A DNA stretch of 64,000 bases from Epiperipatus broadwayi. Its lineage: Eukaryota > Onychophora > Udeonychophora > Euonychophora > Peripatidae. Every line of letters begins with the position of its first letter. Position 1 is the stretch's first letter. A model generated the notes under the pieces. The model did no database searches. It was not told the origin of the DNA and was given only the letters and a program-made list of their open reading frames with translations. This document shows positions 27,190-38,800 of this stretch, piece by piece. The position numbers were made by a program, and so were the translations under genes. The DNA is taken from positions 496,001 through 560,000 of the forward strand of contig JAQFVV010000316.1 in the NCBI GenBank assembly GCA_028023455.1. Reading direction: 5' to 3'.

Positions 27190-27725
27190 AAAAGTGTGAT
27201 GTGATGCACTGTGATTTCTCCTTATACGGAGTCAGGAATCTCTCAGTAACTATGCCCAGAGAAACCTGTTAGCCACTTTACCTTCCCTTTCCATTTTCCA
27301 CCCTAAGTTTTCCCATATCCTGTTCCATCTCATTTCCACAACATAATGCTTGTCAACCCCATGGCTTTTATATCTAAATCCCCCTTGTCTTTTCCCAAAA
27401 CCCAGCATAAAAATCAATAACCCAATTTCTGTATAATCACTTTCCTTATATTTAATCTTCCACAACATTATTATGTGTATCCTTTCTAGTTTCAGGCATT
27501 TGCATTCAATTAACAGATGTCTAATATTTTCTATGCCTTCCTTACACAACTTGCAGACTAAATCACCCACATTTTCCTATTTACATGTATAATCTCCTGT
27601 TGCTAAAGATCCCATTCAAGCCTTAAACAGTAAACTATTTTCCTTGCTATTATCATAAATTAACTTGCATCCAATATTCTGTTTACTTCTATATATATTT
27701 AAACTCTTTTTACTCTCCATACTAG
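27190..27725 (-). pseudogene. Non-LTR retrotransposon 3' end, decayed, copy 2
   Basis: The minus strand carries an open stretch (27250-27570) with the zinc motif intact: C at the first position, then C-x2-C-x8-H-x4-C in the segment CKLCKEGIENIRHLLIECKC. A W- and G-rich C-terminal segment follows. The same termination and 3' UTR end as copy 1 at 23210-24035 are present (ATTCCTGAC, then GTGCATCACATCACA). This copy better preserves the reading frame. It is 5'-truncated within the C-terminal region near 27725. Confidence 0.7.
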
Positions 27726-27773
27726 TTCTCATTTGATACTAAAACGTGGCTCCATCTAATTGCAAGTAATGCT

Positions 27774-28086
27774 TATTTAACAGGCAAAACTCTCCATACA
27801 GTAGTGCCACCCTGTGCCAACCAGAATAATCAATGGATGCCAGAAGGCTTGTGCATAAATAAATCGCCATCTAGTGCCTACTCATCCAATATCCCCAGAC
27901 TAGATGCATTGCTCTCAGATCCAAGGCTCCTCACTGACGAAGGCCACAAGCCAGAAACTAGTCTGGGGATATTGGATGAGTAGGCACAAGATGAGGATTG
28001 TATGCACAAGCCTTCTGGCATCCATTGATTACTCTGGTTGTCACAGGGTGACACTACTGTATGGAGAGTTTTGCTTGTTTAATAAC
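27774..28086. mobile_element. Foldback family C carrying a hammerhead ribozyme
   Basis: Arms 27774-27903 and 27958-28086 are inverted copies. Paired landmarks are AACTCTCCATACAGTAGTG, AATCAATGGATGCCAGAAGG, CTCATCCAATATCCCCAGAC and their partners. The ~54-base spacer holds the 5' half of a hammerhead ribozyme whose 3' half lies in the start of the right arm. The left arm begins exactly at the CTAGTCTGGGG that follows the ribozyme GAAA box. The inversion therefore starts inside the self-complementary stem III. This fits an inverted copy made by a switch of strand at that palindrome. Partial relatives: 12283-12352. Confidence 0.7.
27928..27969 (+). ncRNA. Type I hammerhead ribozyme, family C
   Basis: All core parts are present in order. 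Stem I 5' strand is TCCTCA (27928-27933), then CTGACGA (27934-27940). Stem II is GGC, loop CACAA, GCC (A-A at its base), then GAA. Stem III is ACTAGT (27957-27962), followed by the cleavage-site C (27963). Stem I 3' strand is TGGGGA (27964-27969), giving six pairs with one G-U. An outer ATCC/GGAT pairing beyond an internal loop extends stem I. Cleavage is predicted after 27963. ACTAGT is self-complementary, with only two pairs and a 2-base loop in a monomer, so a dimeric form is likely. Hammerheads of this minimal type I form are known from PLEs and animal retrozymes. Confidence 0.75.
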
Positions 28087-28660
28087 AGTTATGTGCTAGC
28101 ATAAGAGATGGTGATCATGTGATGTTTAGTGGCTTAATGCTTATTTCTTTATATAGCATGTATAATAAAACATGCAGATAGAAGGACAAAAAGACAGACC
28201 ATCTTTCTTTAATTTTCTTGTTTCAAAGCAAACAATAATACCTTTCTACATATGGAAAATGTGCACATAATGATAGATACTTGAAGCCATCAATTCATCA
28301 CCATCTCACTCAAATCTTTTCCATAACTAGGTTGCTTTTTATAAGGCTTTCTTGTAAATAAAACTGTTCTAGAAAGAGAAATCATACATATTGTAAATGA
28401 TTACTATATTATTACTATCAGCAGAACAATGTTCATAAACACAAGGAGATAAGATGTGTAACATTAAGATATAATTTTCCATTGAACAAAAAAATAATAG
28501 TATGCTAGACAAACTAAAAATATAATTAAAGAATCTATGAGCTTTTCTGTGGAATATACCAGGAAATATATAAGAATGAGTAACCCATTGCTTCAATACT
28601 AGAAAAAACAATTGTAGTAATATATTAAAGTTATGACCCATTATTTTCAGCACTTGCACT
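28087..28660. other. Non-coding stretch right of family C
   Basis: 28087-28125 (GTGCTAGCATAAGAG, GGTGATCATGTG) recurs in inverted form at 12283-12320 and probably belongs to family C. Nothing is seen in the rest. Confidence 0.45.
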
Positions 28661-28760
28661 CTATGTGGTTTGATGCAGTTGGTAGAGCATCTGATTTGAT
28701 ATCAGGAGTTCCCAAGAACGATTCTGGCATTCACAGTTCTGGCGCTCAAAGTTTTTATGA
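28661..28760 (+). repeat. tRNA-like SINE fragment
   Basis: GATGCAGTTGGTAGAGCATC gives a good box A and D arm. It is followed by an anticodon-like stem-loop (CTGA, seven bases, TCAG). Box B is degraded (AACGATTCTGG). It is not a functional tRNA because the acceptor ends do not pair and the T arm is lost. It is most likely a tRNA-derived SINE of a family different from that at 5.8 kb. Confidence 0.5.
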
Positions 28761-29229
28761 ACTCCTGAGTAAAAAGGTCATATGTGGTTTTTTACCCCCA
28801 CATTTTAAATATTGGCTATTACATAGAATATTTCAAAATCAAACTCCTATTCAGATGTGATAATCATCAGTAAAGACTATTTAGTGAAGCCATAGAGATT
28901 TTAAAAAGATCATTTTGTATTAATGTAATGCAACAACCAAACTTTCATCGATATGGGAAATTTCTTTTATACAAATTAATCCTTACCACTTCAATTTGTG
29001 TTTAATTTTATTTTGACTGGATAAAAAGTAAGATTTTTGACTGGTTCTATTTTTTTATTTATTCTTAATTAATCTTTTAGAATGAGTTTGAAAATCTTTG
29101 CAATGATCACAAAATAACATCTTTACACAGTTGAAGACAAATATTATTTTGTCAAAAGTTTTATACTTTAATATTTTACACAGTTGATCATAATATATAT
29201 ATGTTCAATCTTTGATGTTATCAATTATT
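28761..29229. other. AT-rich non-coding stretch
   Basis: Nothing nameable is seen here. Confidence 0.5.
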
Positions 29230-29601
29230 ACTAATTGACAATTCCTGAGGCCATAACCAGTTTCTCATTAACCTATAATAGCTCTTTTGTTGGAGTTTTT
29301 TTTCCATATGTCATAGCATTGGCTGGAGGTGAACTCACAACCATCTCAACCAACTACTTGCTTGCAAGGTGACTGCACTGACCTCTCGGCTAACAATGCT
29401 TGACTTGGAGTTTTTGGTTGAAGTAAAAGGAGTACTGTTTCAATTCAAACTTGAGTTTTCAAATCAATTTAAACTCAGAAAGAATTTCTTGGGTTTGAAG
29501 TAAAAGAGTACTCCTTTTACTTTAACAAAAAACTCCAACAAAAGAGCTATTATAGGTTAATAAAAAAATTGGTTTGGCCTCAGGAATTGTCAATTAATAG
29601 T
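29230..29601. mobile_element. Foldback element interrupted by a SINE
   Basis: The left arm (29230-29300, from CTAATTGACAATTCCTGAGG to GGAGTTTTT) and the right arm (29528-29601, from AAAAACTCC to AATTGTCAATTAATAG) are inverted copies. The interior includes a second inverted pair around AAGTAAAAGGAGTACT and AGTACTCCTTTTACTT. A tRNA-SINE sits in the left half between two copies of TGGAGTTTTT, so the foldback is older than the SINE. No protein is encoded. Confidence 0.7.
29301..29405 (-). mobile_element. tRNA-derived SINE with 10-bp target-site duplication
   Basis: This is the same family as 5788-5902. On the minus strand box A is GTTAGCCGAGAGG and box B is TGTGAGTTCACCTCC (one or two changes from consensus). 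It ends in CATATGGAAAAAAAA. The perfect duplication TGGAGTTTTT at 29291-29300 and 29406-29415 marks the insertion into the foldback. Compared with the 5.8 kb copy, box B is weaker, so this copy is less likely to be transcribed. Confidence 0.85.
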
Positions 29602-30005
29602 AATTTGATAATTTCTTGGTTCTATCAAAGGTTAAAGGTTATCTCTGTTTAATAGGTATCCCCTCATTTCTATTCTTTATTATAATAACAATCCATAGAA
29701 ATATTTACTTTATCATATACAACTCTCTGGAAAAATTAAAATTATTATTTGAGAATATCAAGAAAGACTATTCTTTCACATTCTAACATCCATGAAAATA
29801 GCTTTCAAATTTAAATCCATATAAACTTGGGGTTGAAATAAAATATTCCTTTTACTTCAACAAAAAATCAATCAAAAAATCTGTTATAGGTTAATGGAAA
29901 AACTGTTTGAGCCCAAAGTTTAAAGGTTATCTCTATTTAATGGATATTATCTGCTCATTTATATTCTTTATTATAACAACAATCCATAGAAATATTTAAT
30001 TTAAT
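29602..30005. repeat. Partial direct duplication, ~290-330 bp offset
   Basis: Phrases from 29500-29725 recur in the same order at 29830-30005: the GTTGAAATAAAA and CTTTTACTT block, TTATAGGTTAAT, AAAGGTTATCTCT, and TTCTTTATTATAA with AACAATCCATAGAAATATTT. The second copy lacks part of the interior. This looks like a duplicated and diverged part of the neighbouring foldback element. Confidence 0.6.
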
Positions 30006-30103
30006 ATATATATGACAATAGATGGCGTTCTACCAAAAACACCTTCAAACGTAAGTTTGTTTACATAAACGTCAGAGCAAGCATTCACTATCTCTAACTT
30101 TAG

Positions 30104-30159
30104 TTCCACCTTCAGATAATGATTTCAAGCTATTTGCTATCACCAGTGAAGGACAGAAA
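30104..30159 (-). ncRNA. Hammerhead ribozyme family A, copy 1 (damaged)
   Basis: Same layout as the copy at 31217-31274, but the core reads CTGGTGA instead of CTGATGA (conserved A6 changed). Stem III reads ATCATTAT, which breaks one pair. It is predicted inactive. Confidence 0.7.
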
Positions 30160-30505
30160 TAAGAAAATAGATCTAAACACAAACTCTGAGCATTTATGAA
30201 ACATTTTCTATTCAGCTTGCAAGCATGAATCTTTTAGACACGTAATGTCTTCAAACTCAGCATAGCAAGCCAGATAGCTACATGGGTCTGATATCAGTTC
30301 AGCATCACCACATAGTAGAAGCCTCTGCAATATATATCATTGCAAGAAAGACCTCAAAGGTACATTTATGAAAAACAAAAAAAACAAGTTAAAACTTGCT
30401 AACGCTTGTATTTATGACAATAGATGGCATTCTACCAAAAACACCGTCAAGCGTAAGTTTGTTTACATAAACATCAGAGCAAACATTCACTATCTTTAAC
30501 TTTAG

Positions 30506-30562
30506 TTCCACCTTCAGATCATGATTTCAAGCTATTTGCTATCGTCAGTGAAGGACAGGAAT
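30506..30562 (-). ncRNA. Hammerhead ribozyme family A, copy 2
   Basis: The minus strand has TTCC and CCTTCA as stem I 5' parts, core CTGACGA, stem II AGC with loop AAATA and GCT, then GAA. Stem III is ATCATGAT, followed by cleavage-site C (complement of 30517), then TGAAGG and GGAA pairing back. All conserved positions are intact. Confidence 0.8.
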
Positions 30563-30825
30563 AAGAAAATAGATCTAAACACAAACTCTGAGCATTTATG
30601 AAACATTTTCTATTCAGCTTGCAAGCGTGAATCTTTTAGACACGTAATGTCTTCAAACTCAGCATAGCAAGCCAGATAGCTACATGGGTGATATCAGACC
30701 CATGTAGCTATCTGGCTTGCTATGCTGAGTTTGAAGACATAACGTGTCTAAAAGATTCACGCTTGCAAGCTGAATAGAAAATGTTTCATAAATGCTCAGA
30801 GTTTGTGTTTAGATCTATTTTCTTA

Positions 30826-30882
30826 TTCCTGTCCTTCACTGACGATAACAAATAGCTTGAAATCATGATCTGAAGGTGGAAC
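30826..30882 (+). ncRNA. Hammerhead ribozyme family A, copy 3
   Basis: The core is CTGACGA and the GAA box is intact. Stem II has one A-C mismatch (AAC against GCT). Stem III is ATCATGAT. Cleavage is predicted after C30870. Stem I is CCTTCA with TGAAGG plus an outer TTCC/GGAA across an asymmetric internal loop of the kind that supports loop-loop contacts in natural hammerheads. Confidence 0.8.
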
Positions 30883-31216
30883 TAAAGTTAAAGATAGTGA
30901 ATGTTTGCTCTGACATTTATGTAAACAAACTTATGCTTGATGGTGTTTTTGGTAGAACGCCATCTATTGTCATAAATACAAGCGTTAGCAAGTTTTAACT
31001 TGTGTTTTTTTGTTTTTCATAAATGTACCTTTGAGGTCTTTCTTGCAATGATATATATTGCAGAGGCTTCTACTATGTGGTGATGCTGAACTGATATCAG
31101 ACCCATGTAGCTATGCTGAATTTGAAGACATTACGTGTCTAAAAGATTCACGCTTGCAAGCTGAATAGAAAATGTTTCATAAATGCTCAGAGTTTGTGTT
31201 TAGATCTATTTTTTTC

Positions 31217-31274
31217 ATTCCTGTCCTTCACTGATGATAGCAAATAGCTTGAAATCATGATCTGAAGGTGGAAC
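31217..31274 (+). ncRNA. Hammerhead ribozyme family A, copy 4 (best preserved)
   Basis: Stem I is CCTTCA with TGAAGG (six pairs) plus outer TTCC with GGAA. The core is the canonical CTGATGA (31231-31237). Stem II is AGC, loop AAATA, GCT, with a U-U at its base. The GAA box is followed by stem III ATCATGAT and the cleavage-site C31262. Stem III has only three pairs with a two-base loop in a monomer but is a perfect 8-base self-complement, so two ribozymes can share it. Type I, because stem I is the open stem. Confidence 0.85.
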
Positions 31275-31410
31275 TAAAATTAGAGATAGTGAATGCTTGC
31301 TCTGACGTTTATGTAAACAAACTTACGCTTGACGGTGTTTTTGATAGAACACCATCTATTGTCATAAATAGAAGCGTTAGCAAGTTTTAACTTGTGTTTT
31401 TTTGTTTTTC

Positions 31411-32269
31411 ATATATATGGATTCATAAATATATGTACAATTTTAATCAGCTTGCATATTTGCACAAGATCATAATTATCTCATTTAAGTTAAAATTTAA
31501 TTTAATGTTCAAATATATTCCCAAATGTATACATTCAAAGGTCTCATTCATATATTACTATATCAATGATGTAAGATTTGAATATAAATAGAATAAAACT
31601 TTTATCCTTTTTTTTTGATTTAAATAAACCAGATTATAAAAACAATAAACATATTTTTCAATTTGCTAGAAGTAATTCTATAAGGTCCACTATTATAAAA
31701 TCACATTTTTATTAAATGACATGTAAAATGAAAGAACAATGCATGATTATCCACATTCATGTTTTAAGGTGAAATTTAACAAAATTTTTATGAGATAGAG
31801 TGATTGCATCTGTATTATAAGGGCTATCTTAAATATGTTCTACAGAAGTCTAATACCAGTTAATTTCATTGTGAAGATATGGTGAAGAATACAATATACC
31901 AGAGAGCATGCATACCATCATATATTAAGTAAACAGAAAAATGGATCAGCATGTTCTATATGTAAATGTATTTATGGTTTACAGATTGTTTTCAATAGTA
32001 ATGCATTGAAAAACTCATTTCTAGGACAATTTTTTTCTCTCTCTGTCCTTTCATTTTCTTTCCTTTTTTTCTTGGAGTTAGAATGGCCATATTCATTTAT
32101 AAGTGGCCGTTTATTATTATTCTAAATAAATTTAATTAATTGGTAATTTGGTCTACACCAAAAACAATGTAATACAATCTAAACCTAAAATATACATTAA
32201 CATGTAAATACACACACACACATATATATATATATATATTAATGGTTGATACCGCCTTCCAAATCTATC
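31411..32269. other. AT-rich stretch with CA/TA microsatellite
   Basis: No gene is seen. A (CA)n(TA)n microsatellite lies at 32211-32239. An open frame at 31394-31591 has no domain. Confidence 0.5.
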
Positions 32270-32386
32270 TGCCATGCCAGGGCACTACTAGGCTATTCGA
32301 ACCTAGAAAATTTGTAAAGGTTGCAGATGCAAACAGGTGAAGTTCAACTTTTATTGAACTGAAAGCCCCAGTCACTAGCTCATGGA
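32270..32386 (-). repeat. Dispersed repeat E, copy 2
   Basis: The minus strand reads GAGCTAGTGACTGGGG, later AAATTTTCTAGGTTCGAAT, AGCCTAG and TGCCCTGGCATGGCAG. The order and several blocks match copy 1 at 22779-22905. GGTTCGAAT resembles a pol III box B. The family is not identified further. Confidence 0.45.
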
Positions 32387-34189
32387 AAAGTTGATCTTAA
32401 AGTATCACTATATATTTAAAATTTCTAATTCTTAATTTTAAATATTAATAAAATATATAAAATAAATTACTGCCAGATTAATTCAACAAAACATTTCATT
32501 ATTATGCCCCCACACACATTAATACAAACATTTGAAGATAAAATTAACTATTAAATATATTTGATTTAAATTATATGCACAGATGGGTACATTCAATAGA
32601 TTTAATACAATTTTAATATTTTGCTAAGCGCAAATACGATACATAGAAAACGCATGTAATTAACGCAATCCTTTTTTAACTTTACGCTAAAATTTCACAT
32701 TTAAACCAATGTTAGCTTACTGATATACCAATGTGACCAATGCAAGATGAGATTGTTAGAATAACACAATCATGCTGTTATGAATTTACATCTGTAGCAT
32801 GATATTATTATAGAAATAACGAATCATGGTAGGAAGGAATGAGCATCTTCCCCATGATCAATAAATTTCACCAACAGACAGGAATGATCCACTACCCAAT
32901 TGGTGATACAAAATGAAATCATTTGAAATATATATAAAAGAGATGCTCTATAAATGGGGATAGCGGTCTTTGCCAGTTTACTGTCCCAACCAGAGTGTAA
33001 AAAAATCAGTGGCATCGGAAATATGTCTAAGACTATTGATAATGCAGTGTTTACCATTTTGGTCATGCATTCAGGTTGGTATTAGCCCTGTATGCTAATG
33101 TGGCACAAGGCAACAAGTATCCAATGCACCTACCCAGATTACATTAACATAAACCACCCATACATCTATCCACTAGCACTGATTCAGCTATGAAACAATA
33201 AGCTCAAAATTAACAAACTTAAACTAACATACTCTTATGAATCTATGCTGTCATTTATGCCTATTTTAAAGTTATTAATTTAAATAAAATTAACATGAAT
33301 GGAAATGATAGCAAACATATATATATATAATAAATAATTTAAAATTTTACTTTGTCAAATAAGTGATGAGTTAAAAGTTAAGTGATGCTTAAAATTAATA
33401 CTTGAAAAAGTTTGTATTATAAAATTAAAGTTCATATTTCATTTAAAGCAAAAGTTCATATTTTCCAATGCTGTAGATTTATTGAAGTTTGTCTTTGTGG
33501 TCCTTAATATGTCACACAATTCCATTTGAAGATCCTTCCATTTCATATTAATATTGTTCTTGGGAAGATAAGTCCATCATTTGCTACTATCCAGGAACCA
33601 TCACTCTGGAAACTTCCTCAGCTGGTGCAAATACAGGAAACAATTTATTGGGTGACCCTCATACATTTTGGAGATCTGCAATACATGTATAAAATATGTT
33701 TAAATAACATGCCATCAGCAAAAAAAATCCAAATCTAAAACTCCACTTAGCAAAAGTTTTATTTTTTTTCCCTTTTATATATCAGTTTGACTTTCTTATC
33801 ATCAAATTCCAGGATCAATTCTGCCCGGCTTGGCACTGTTCTTATTGACAGCGATGGTTTTCCCTATGGACCATGAGTTCATTAACATTGTTTATTGGCC
33901 AGTTCTATCTAGAAAAGAAACTCAAAATTTTATCACTAGTATTTTTTTAAATTTATCTCTTATCTGACTTACAATCGGTTAGATGCACAAGGGCCTATTT
34001 GTTATTACGAAAATCATTTTCACTCTAAGATTAAAATAACTTTTATTAACAGATTCTTCTTCTTTTATATTAAAATCAATCTTGTTTTTAGATTTTTAAT
34101 ATTAAATAATTATATAATTAGGTTGCCATCTTTACATTATATATATCAATTTAAAATTGGAAAGAAATAAAAATCCTTATGCTGCTCTT
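32387..34189. other. Non-coding stretch
   Basis: No gene is supported. Open frames at 32824-33066 (minus) and 33526-33738 (plus) have no recognisable domain. 33500-33950 is a little less AT-rich and may be an old repeat that I cannot name. Confidence 0.4.
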
Positions 34190-34541
34190 TCACAAAATAA
34201 TCAAAAAATAATAATTCTTTGCAACAGCTATATAATCAAATAATAATTTTATACATTAAAAGCTTTTTATCAGCACCTGCTTTGGTGCCCCTTTCAAATG
34301 TTACTAATCTATTTAATGTTAAGGAATCACCTGACATAAAACGATCCAGTGGCCAATAATGGAATTAAAACAAACAAACAATATAAATAATTAAAACAAA
34401 TCAAAACCCTCATATATAAATTCAATAATTACAAAACAATTGATTATATCACCACATTATGTTAAACAATATTACATGCATTTTTATACAATTATATATA
34501 TCAACTTTATAATTTTTCATTCATTTTTAATCAACTAATTA

Positions 34542-35804
<1,263 letters not shown>

Positions 35805-35882
35805 TAGAAAAATACTTTGATTCCTATTTAATTTGATAAATTAAATAGTATAAAATTAATTACGAATCAAAGTATTTTTCCA

Positions 35883-37081
35883 ATGGATATTGAAAAAATG
35901 TATCCAAGTATTCCAAGACTTAAAAGTATAGATATATTAATAAAAAATTTAAGTAAATATATAAGTGATATAAACATAATAAATATTATTGAAAAGAGTT
36001 TAAAATTAATACACAATAGTTTATATTTTAAATATAATAATGAATTTTGGAATATAAATGAGGGATGGGTTATGGGTTGTGCAATTAGTGGCTTAATTTA
36101 TAAATGAATTAGAAAATATTGTAATTAAAAAAAGGGTAATTAGTCAAGAAATAATACATTTTCTAGGTATGTTGATGATATTTTAATTATTGGTAATAAA
36201 AGAGCAATGAATAATATTTATGAGTTTAATAATAGTATTTATAAAATTAAATTTACTCAAGTAGAATTTGATGACAAGATTAAATATTTTGTTATAGAAA
36301 TTAATATAGATAAAGATAATAAAATTATGTTAAAACATTTTATTAAAGAACATAAATGAAGAAAAATTATTCATGTAGATTCACAACAAGCATGGGTACA
36401 AAAATTAGCAGTAATTAAAAATTTTAAATATAGGAATGATAGATACAATATAGACAAGTTTAGCTCAATTGCAAAAGAATCAGTTATTTAAATTATATAA
36501 AGATTATGAATATAATCCTAAAACTATTAGCAATATATTTTTTACTTTTAAAAAATCTATGGTAGATGATAAAAATTTTGAGAATGATGGTATTGATAAT
36601 GGTAATAATGAATCAAGTAAGAAATGGAACAAGTAAAAAATGGATTAAACTTTCATATTATGCTAGGATTTATAATATTTTAAAATATAGTAAAAATTAT
36701 ATTGATGAGAATATAAATATTGACTGGTCAAATAATAAAAATCTTGATCAATTAATAGGTAATTATAGGTTAAGGGATAACTTACAGTTCAAAAAAGAAA
36801 TAGTATATAAAATTACATTAAAAATTTGTAAAATGATTTACTTTGGGCATACTGGAAAACAATTAGAGGTAAAAGCCAAAAAACATAACAATGTTATTAA
36901 AAGAAAAGATGATAGGTCTCCATTATACATTCACTACTTGAAATATGGCCATAGAATAGATGCTACAAAAGGTATTAAATATTTTAATTTTCTCAAAGAT
37001 TCAAAAAGAAGGCAAATATATGAAAAATATTATATTAAAAATAATTTGACTAAGTGTATGAATATTTATAAATTTGGTTAA
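35883..37081 (+). pseudogene. PLE reverse transcriptase / GIY-YIG ORF, right copy (broken)
   Basis: 35883-36107 carries the motif A region (MDIEKMYPSIP) and the motif B region (EGWVMGCAISG). The frame then breaks. Motif C is found in another frame near 36157-36190 as RYVDDILIIGNK, so YVDD is retained. The last open part (36566-37081, 171 residues) carries the linker, then VYKIT and the GIY-YIG core IYFGHTGKQL at about residues 90-100, KKHNNVI in place of EH, and YGHRID. The loss of Glu in EH and the frame breaks show a dead copy. Sequence is closely similar to the left copy throughout. Confidence 0.8.
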
Positions 37082-37430
37082 TAATTGGTTGATTAAAATG
37101 AATGGAAAATTATATGTTGATATATATAATTGTATAAAAATGCATGTAATATTGTTTAACATATTGTTATGATATAATCCATTATTTTGTAATTATTGAA
37201 TTTGTAAATGAGCATTTTGATTTGTTTTAATTATTTATATTATTATTATTTATTTTAATTTCATTATTAAACACTGGATGGTTTTATGTCAGGTGATTCA
37301 TTAATGTTAAATAGATTAGTAACATTTGAAAAGGGCACCAAAGCAGGTGCTGAAAAAAGGGTTTTTATGTATAAAATTATTATTTGATTATATAGCTGTT
37401 GTAAAGAATTATTATTTTTTGATATTAATT

Positions 37431-38540
37431 TAAATAAAATTATTATATATATATTTCTATTTGAGGGTGATTCTATTTTTAGATCTTTCCACTTTTATTT
37501 GAAAGTAATGTAATGACATATATGTATAACATTACAATATATACTTAATGAATCAAATAACATATAACTTGAAATAATAATATATATTATAATCTTTAAC
37601 TTTGGCAGAAGTTAAATGCCAAGTCAAGTTTTCTGCCAAGATATCTAAAAAAAATATAGTTCAATTCTGTCCTGAACAGATTTTTATTAGTGCTTTGTAA
37701 TGCTATAATTTTTGCACAGAAAAGTTACTATATAAATATTTTATCTGATGTACAACTGTAAAATAATTTTTACACAGATGTTTAATATGCTAAACTCTTT
37801 ACATTTTTAAATAGCTAGTAATGTAGAGGATAAATAATGCAACTTTAAATTAATAATGCTAATTTAGTCCTAATTTAATTATTAAAATGTTTCAAAGAAC
37901 TTATATTAATTTTAAGATTAAGAAACCAGGTTCAAATCCTATATTTTGGTTTGCTAGTTCATGAAATAAAACTACAATATTTTAATTTACTTTAATTTTA
38001 AGGTATAATATTATAGCTAAATATTTTAAATGCATTTACTTGCAAAGAAGTAATAAAGCTATTAATTAAAGATATAATTTAAAAAACTAATAGATATATG
38101 AATGTCTGAATAAATGAGTGAATAAGTTTTAATTTTAACATTATTTATTTAAAAATATTATTTAATGTTTAGTTTTAAAAAGCAATTTAAAATTTATTTT
38201 CTGAGACTTGTCTAGATTTAAATAGTGGTAAATAAATGTATTAAATATTATTTGTAATATTTGTTTCATTTAAATAATGTACATTTCAGTTGTGAAATAT
38301 TTTTATTTTGTCCTGGAGTGTGTAATTTTTAGTAATTATTTTATTTGCAACCAGGAAGTGTTTTTAATTAATTTTTTAGCAATTGTCTAGAGAAAAGGTT
38401 AATTTATTTTAAATTTGAATATTAATTAGGTAAATTTTTATCTAACAATCTTCCCTAGTTATAAAGTAGATCAAGAATATTGAACTAATCAGGAAAGAGG
38501 TTATAGGTTAATCAAAAAGTTTTGTAATATGATCACATAA
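37431..38540. other. AT-rich non-coding stretch
   Basis: No gene or repeat is recognised. Confidence 0.5.
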
Positions 38541-38547
38541 CTAGTAG

Positions 38548-38800
38548 TATAAATAGGTGACATTGTTACCTGGTCAAGGTCCTCAATCAGTTTTAAGTTT
38601 ATTTTTGTCTGTAGCAGTTAAATTTTAAAACCTCCACTTAAATTTTTGGAGTGCAATTTTCTTTAAATTTTATTATTATTTGAGCTTAAGTATGTCAGGC
38701 TAAATTATATCTAGACACACTTATCTGAACTGAAACACCAAAGAAACTGAAATCTTCATATCTACCAGATTTAGTGGTAATATTATTTCATTATTACAAT
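38548..38800 (+). promoter_or_regulatory. Weak promoter candidate (TATA-like)
   Basis: TATAAATAG at 38548-38556 is followed by initiator-like TCA at 38574-38576 (28 bases away) and TCAGTT at 38587-38592 (41 bases away, too far for the usual spacing). No exon can be assigned downstream. In such AT-rich DNA a TATA match alone means little; an LTR remnant is equally possible. Confidence 0.2.

Larger units (their letters stand above)
30008..31410. mobile_element. Palindromic hammerhead retrozyme array (family A)
   Basis: The left arm (30008-30692, minus orientation) and right arm (30693-31410, plus orientation) are mirror copies. Each arm holds two tandem units (the outer ones partial). The distance between equivalent ribozyme cleavage sites is 392 bases in the right arm and 402 in the left. 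Each unit carries one hammerhead, so four are present. The centre falls on GATATCAG, a short palindrome that each monomer contains naturally (CTGATATCAG near 30281 and 31094). ATATATATG occurs at both outer edges and may be a TSD, though it is AT-rich. No protein is encoded. Tandem monomers of a few hundred bases with one ribozyme each match retrozymes, whose RNA self-cleaves and circularises. Function here is inferred. Confidence 0.82.

Noticed and set aside
27893-27968. Type III reading of the family C hammerhead using CCCCAGACTAG as the 5' strand of stem III
   Set aside because: The base at the required U before the cleavage site is A, and stem I would have no good hairpin. The type I reading satisfies all positions.
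28661-28735. Possible functional tRNA gene
   Set aside because: Box A and an anticodon-like loop are present, but the acceptor ends do not pair and the T arm is degraded.
32824-33066. Minus-strand open frame of 80 codons with hydrophobic segments
   Set aside because: No recognisable domain, splice context or repeat partner; length is within chance expectation.
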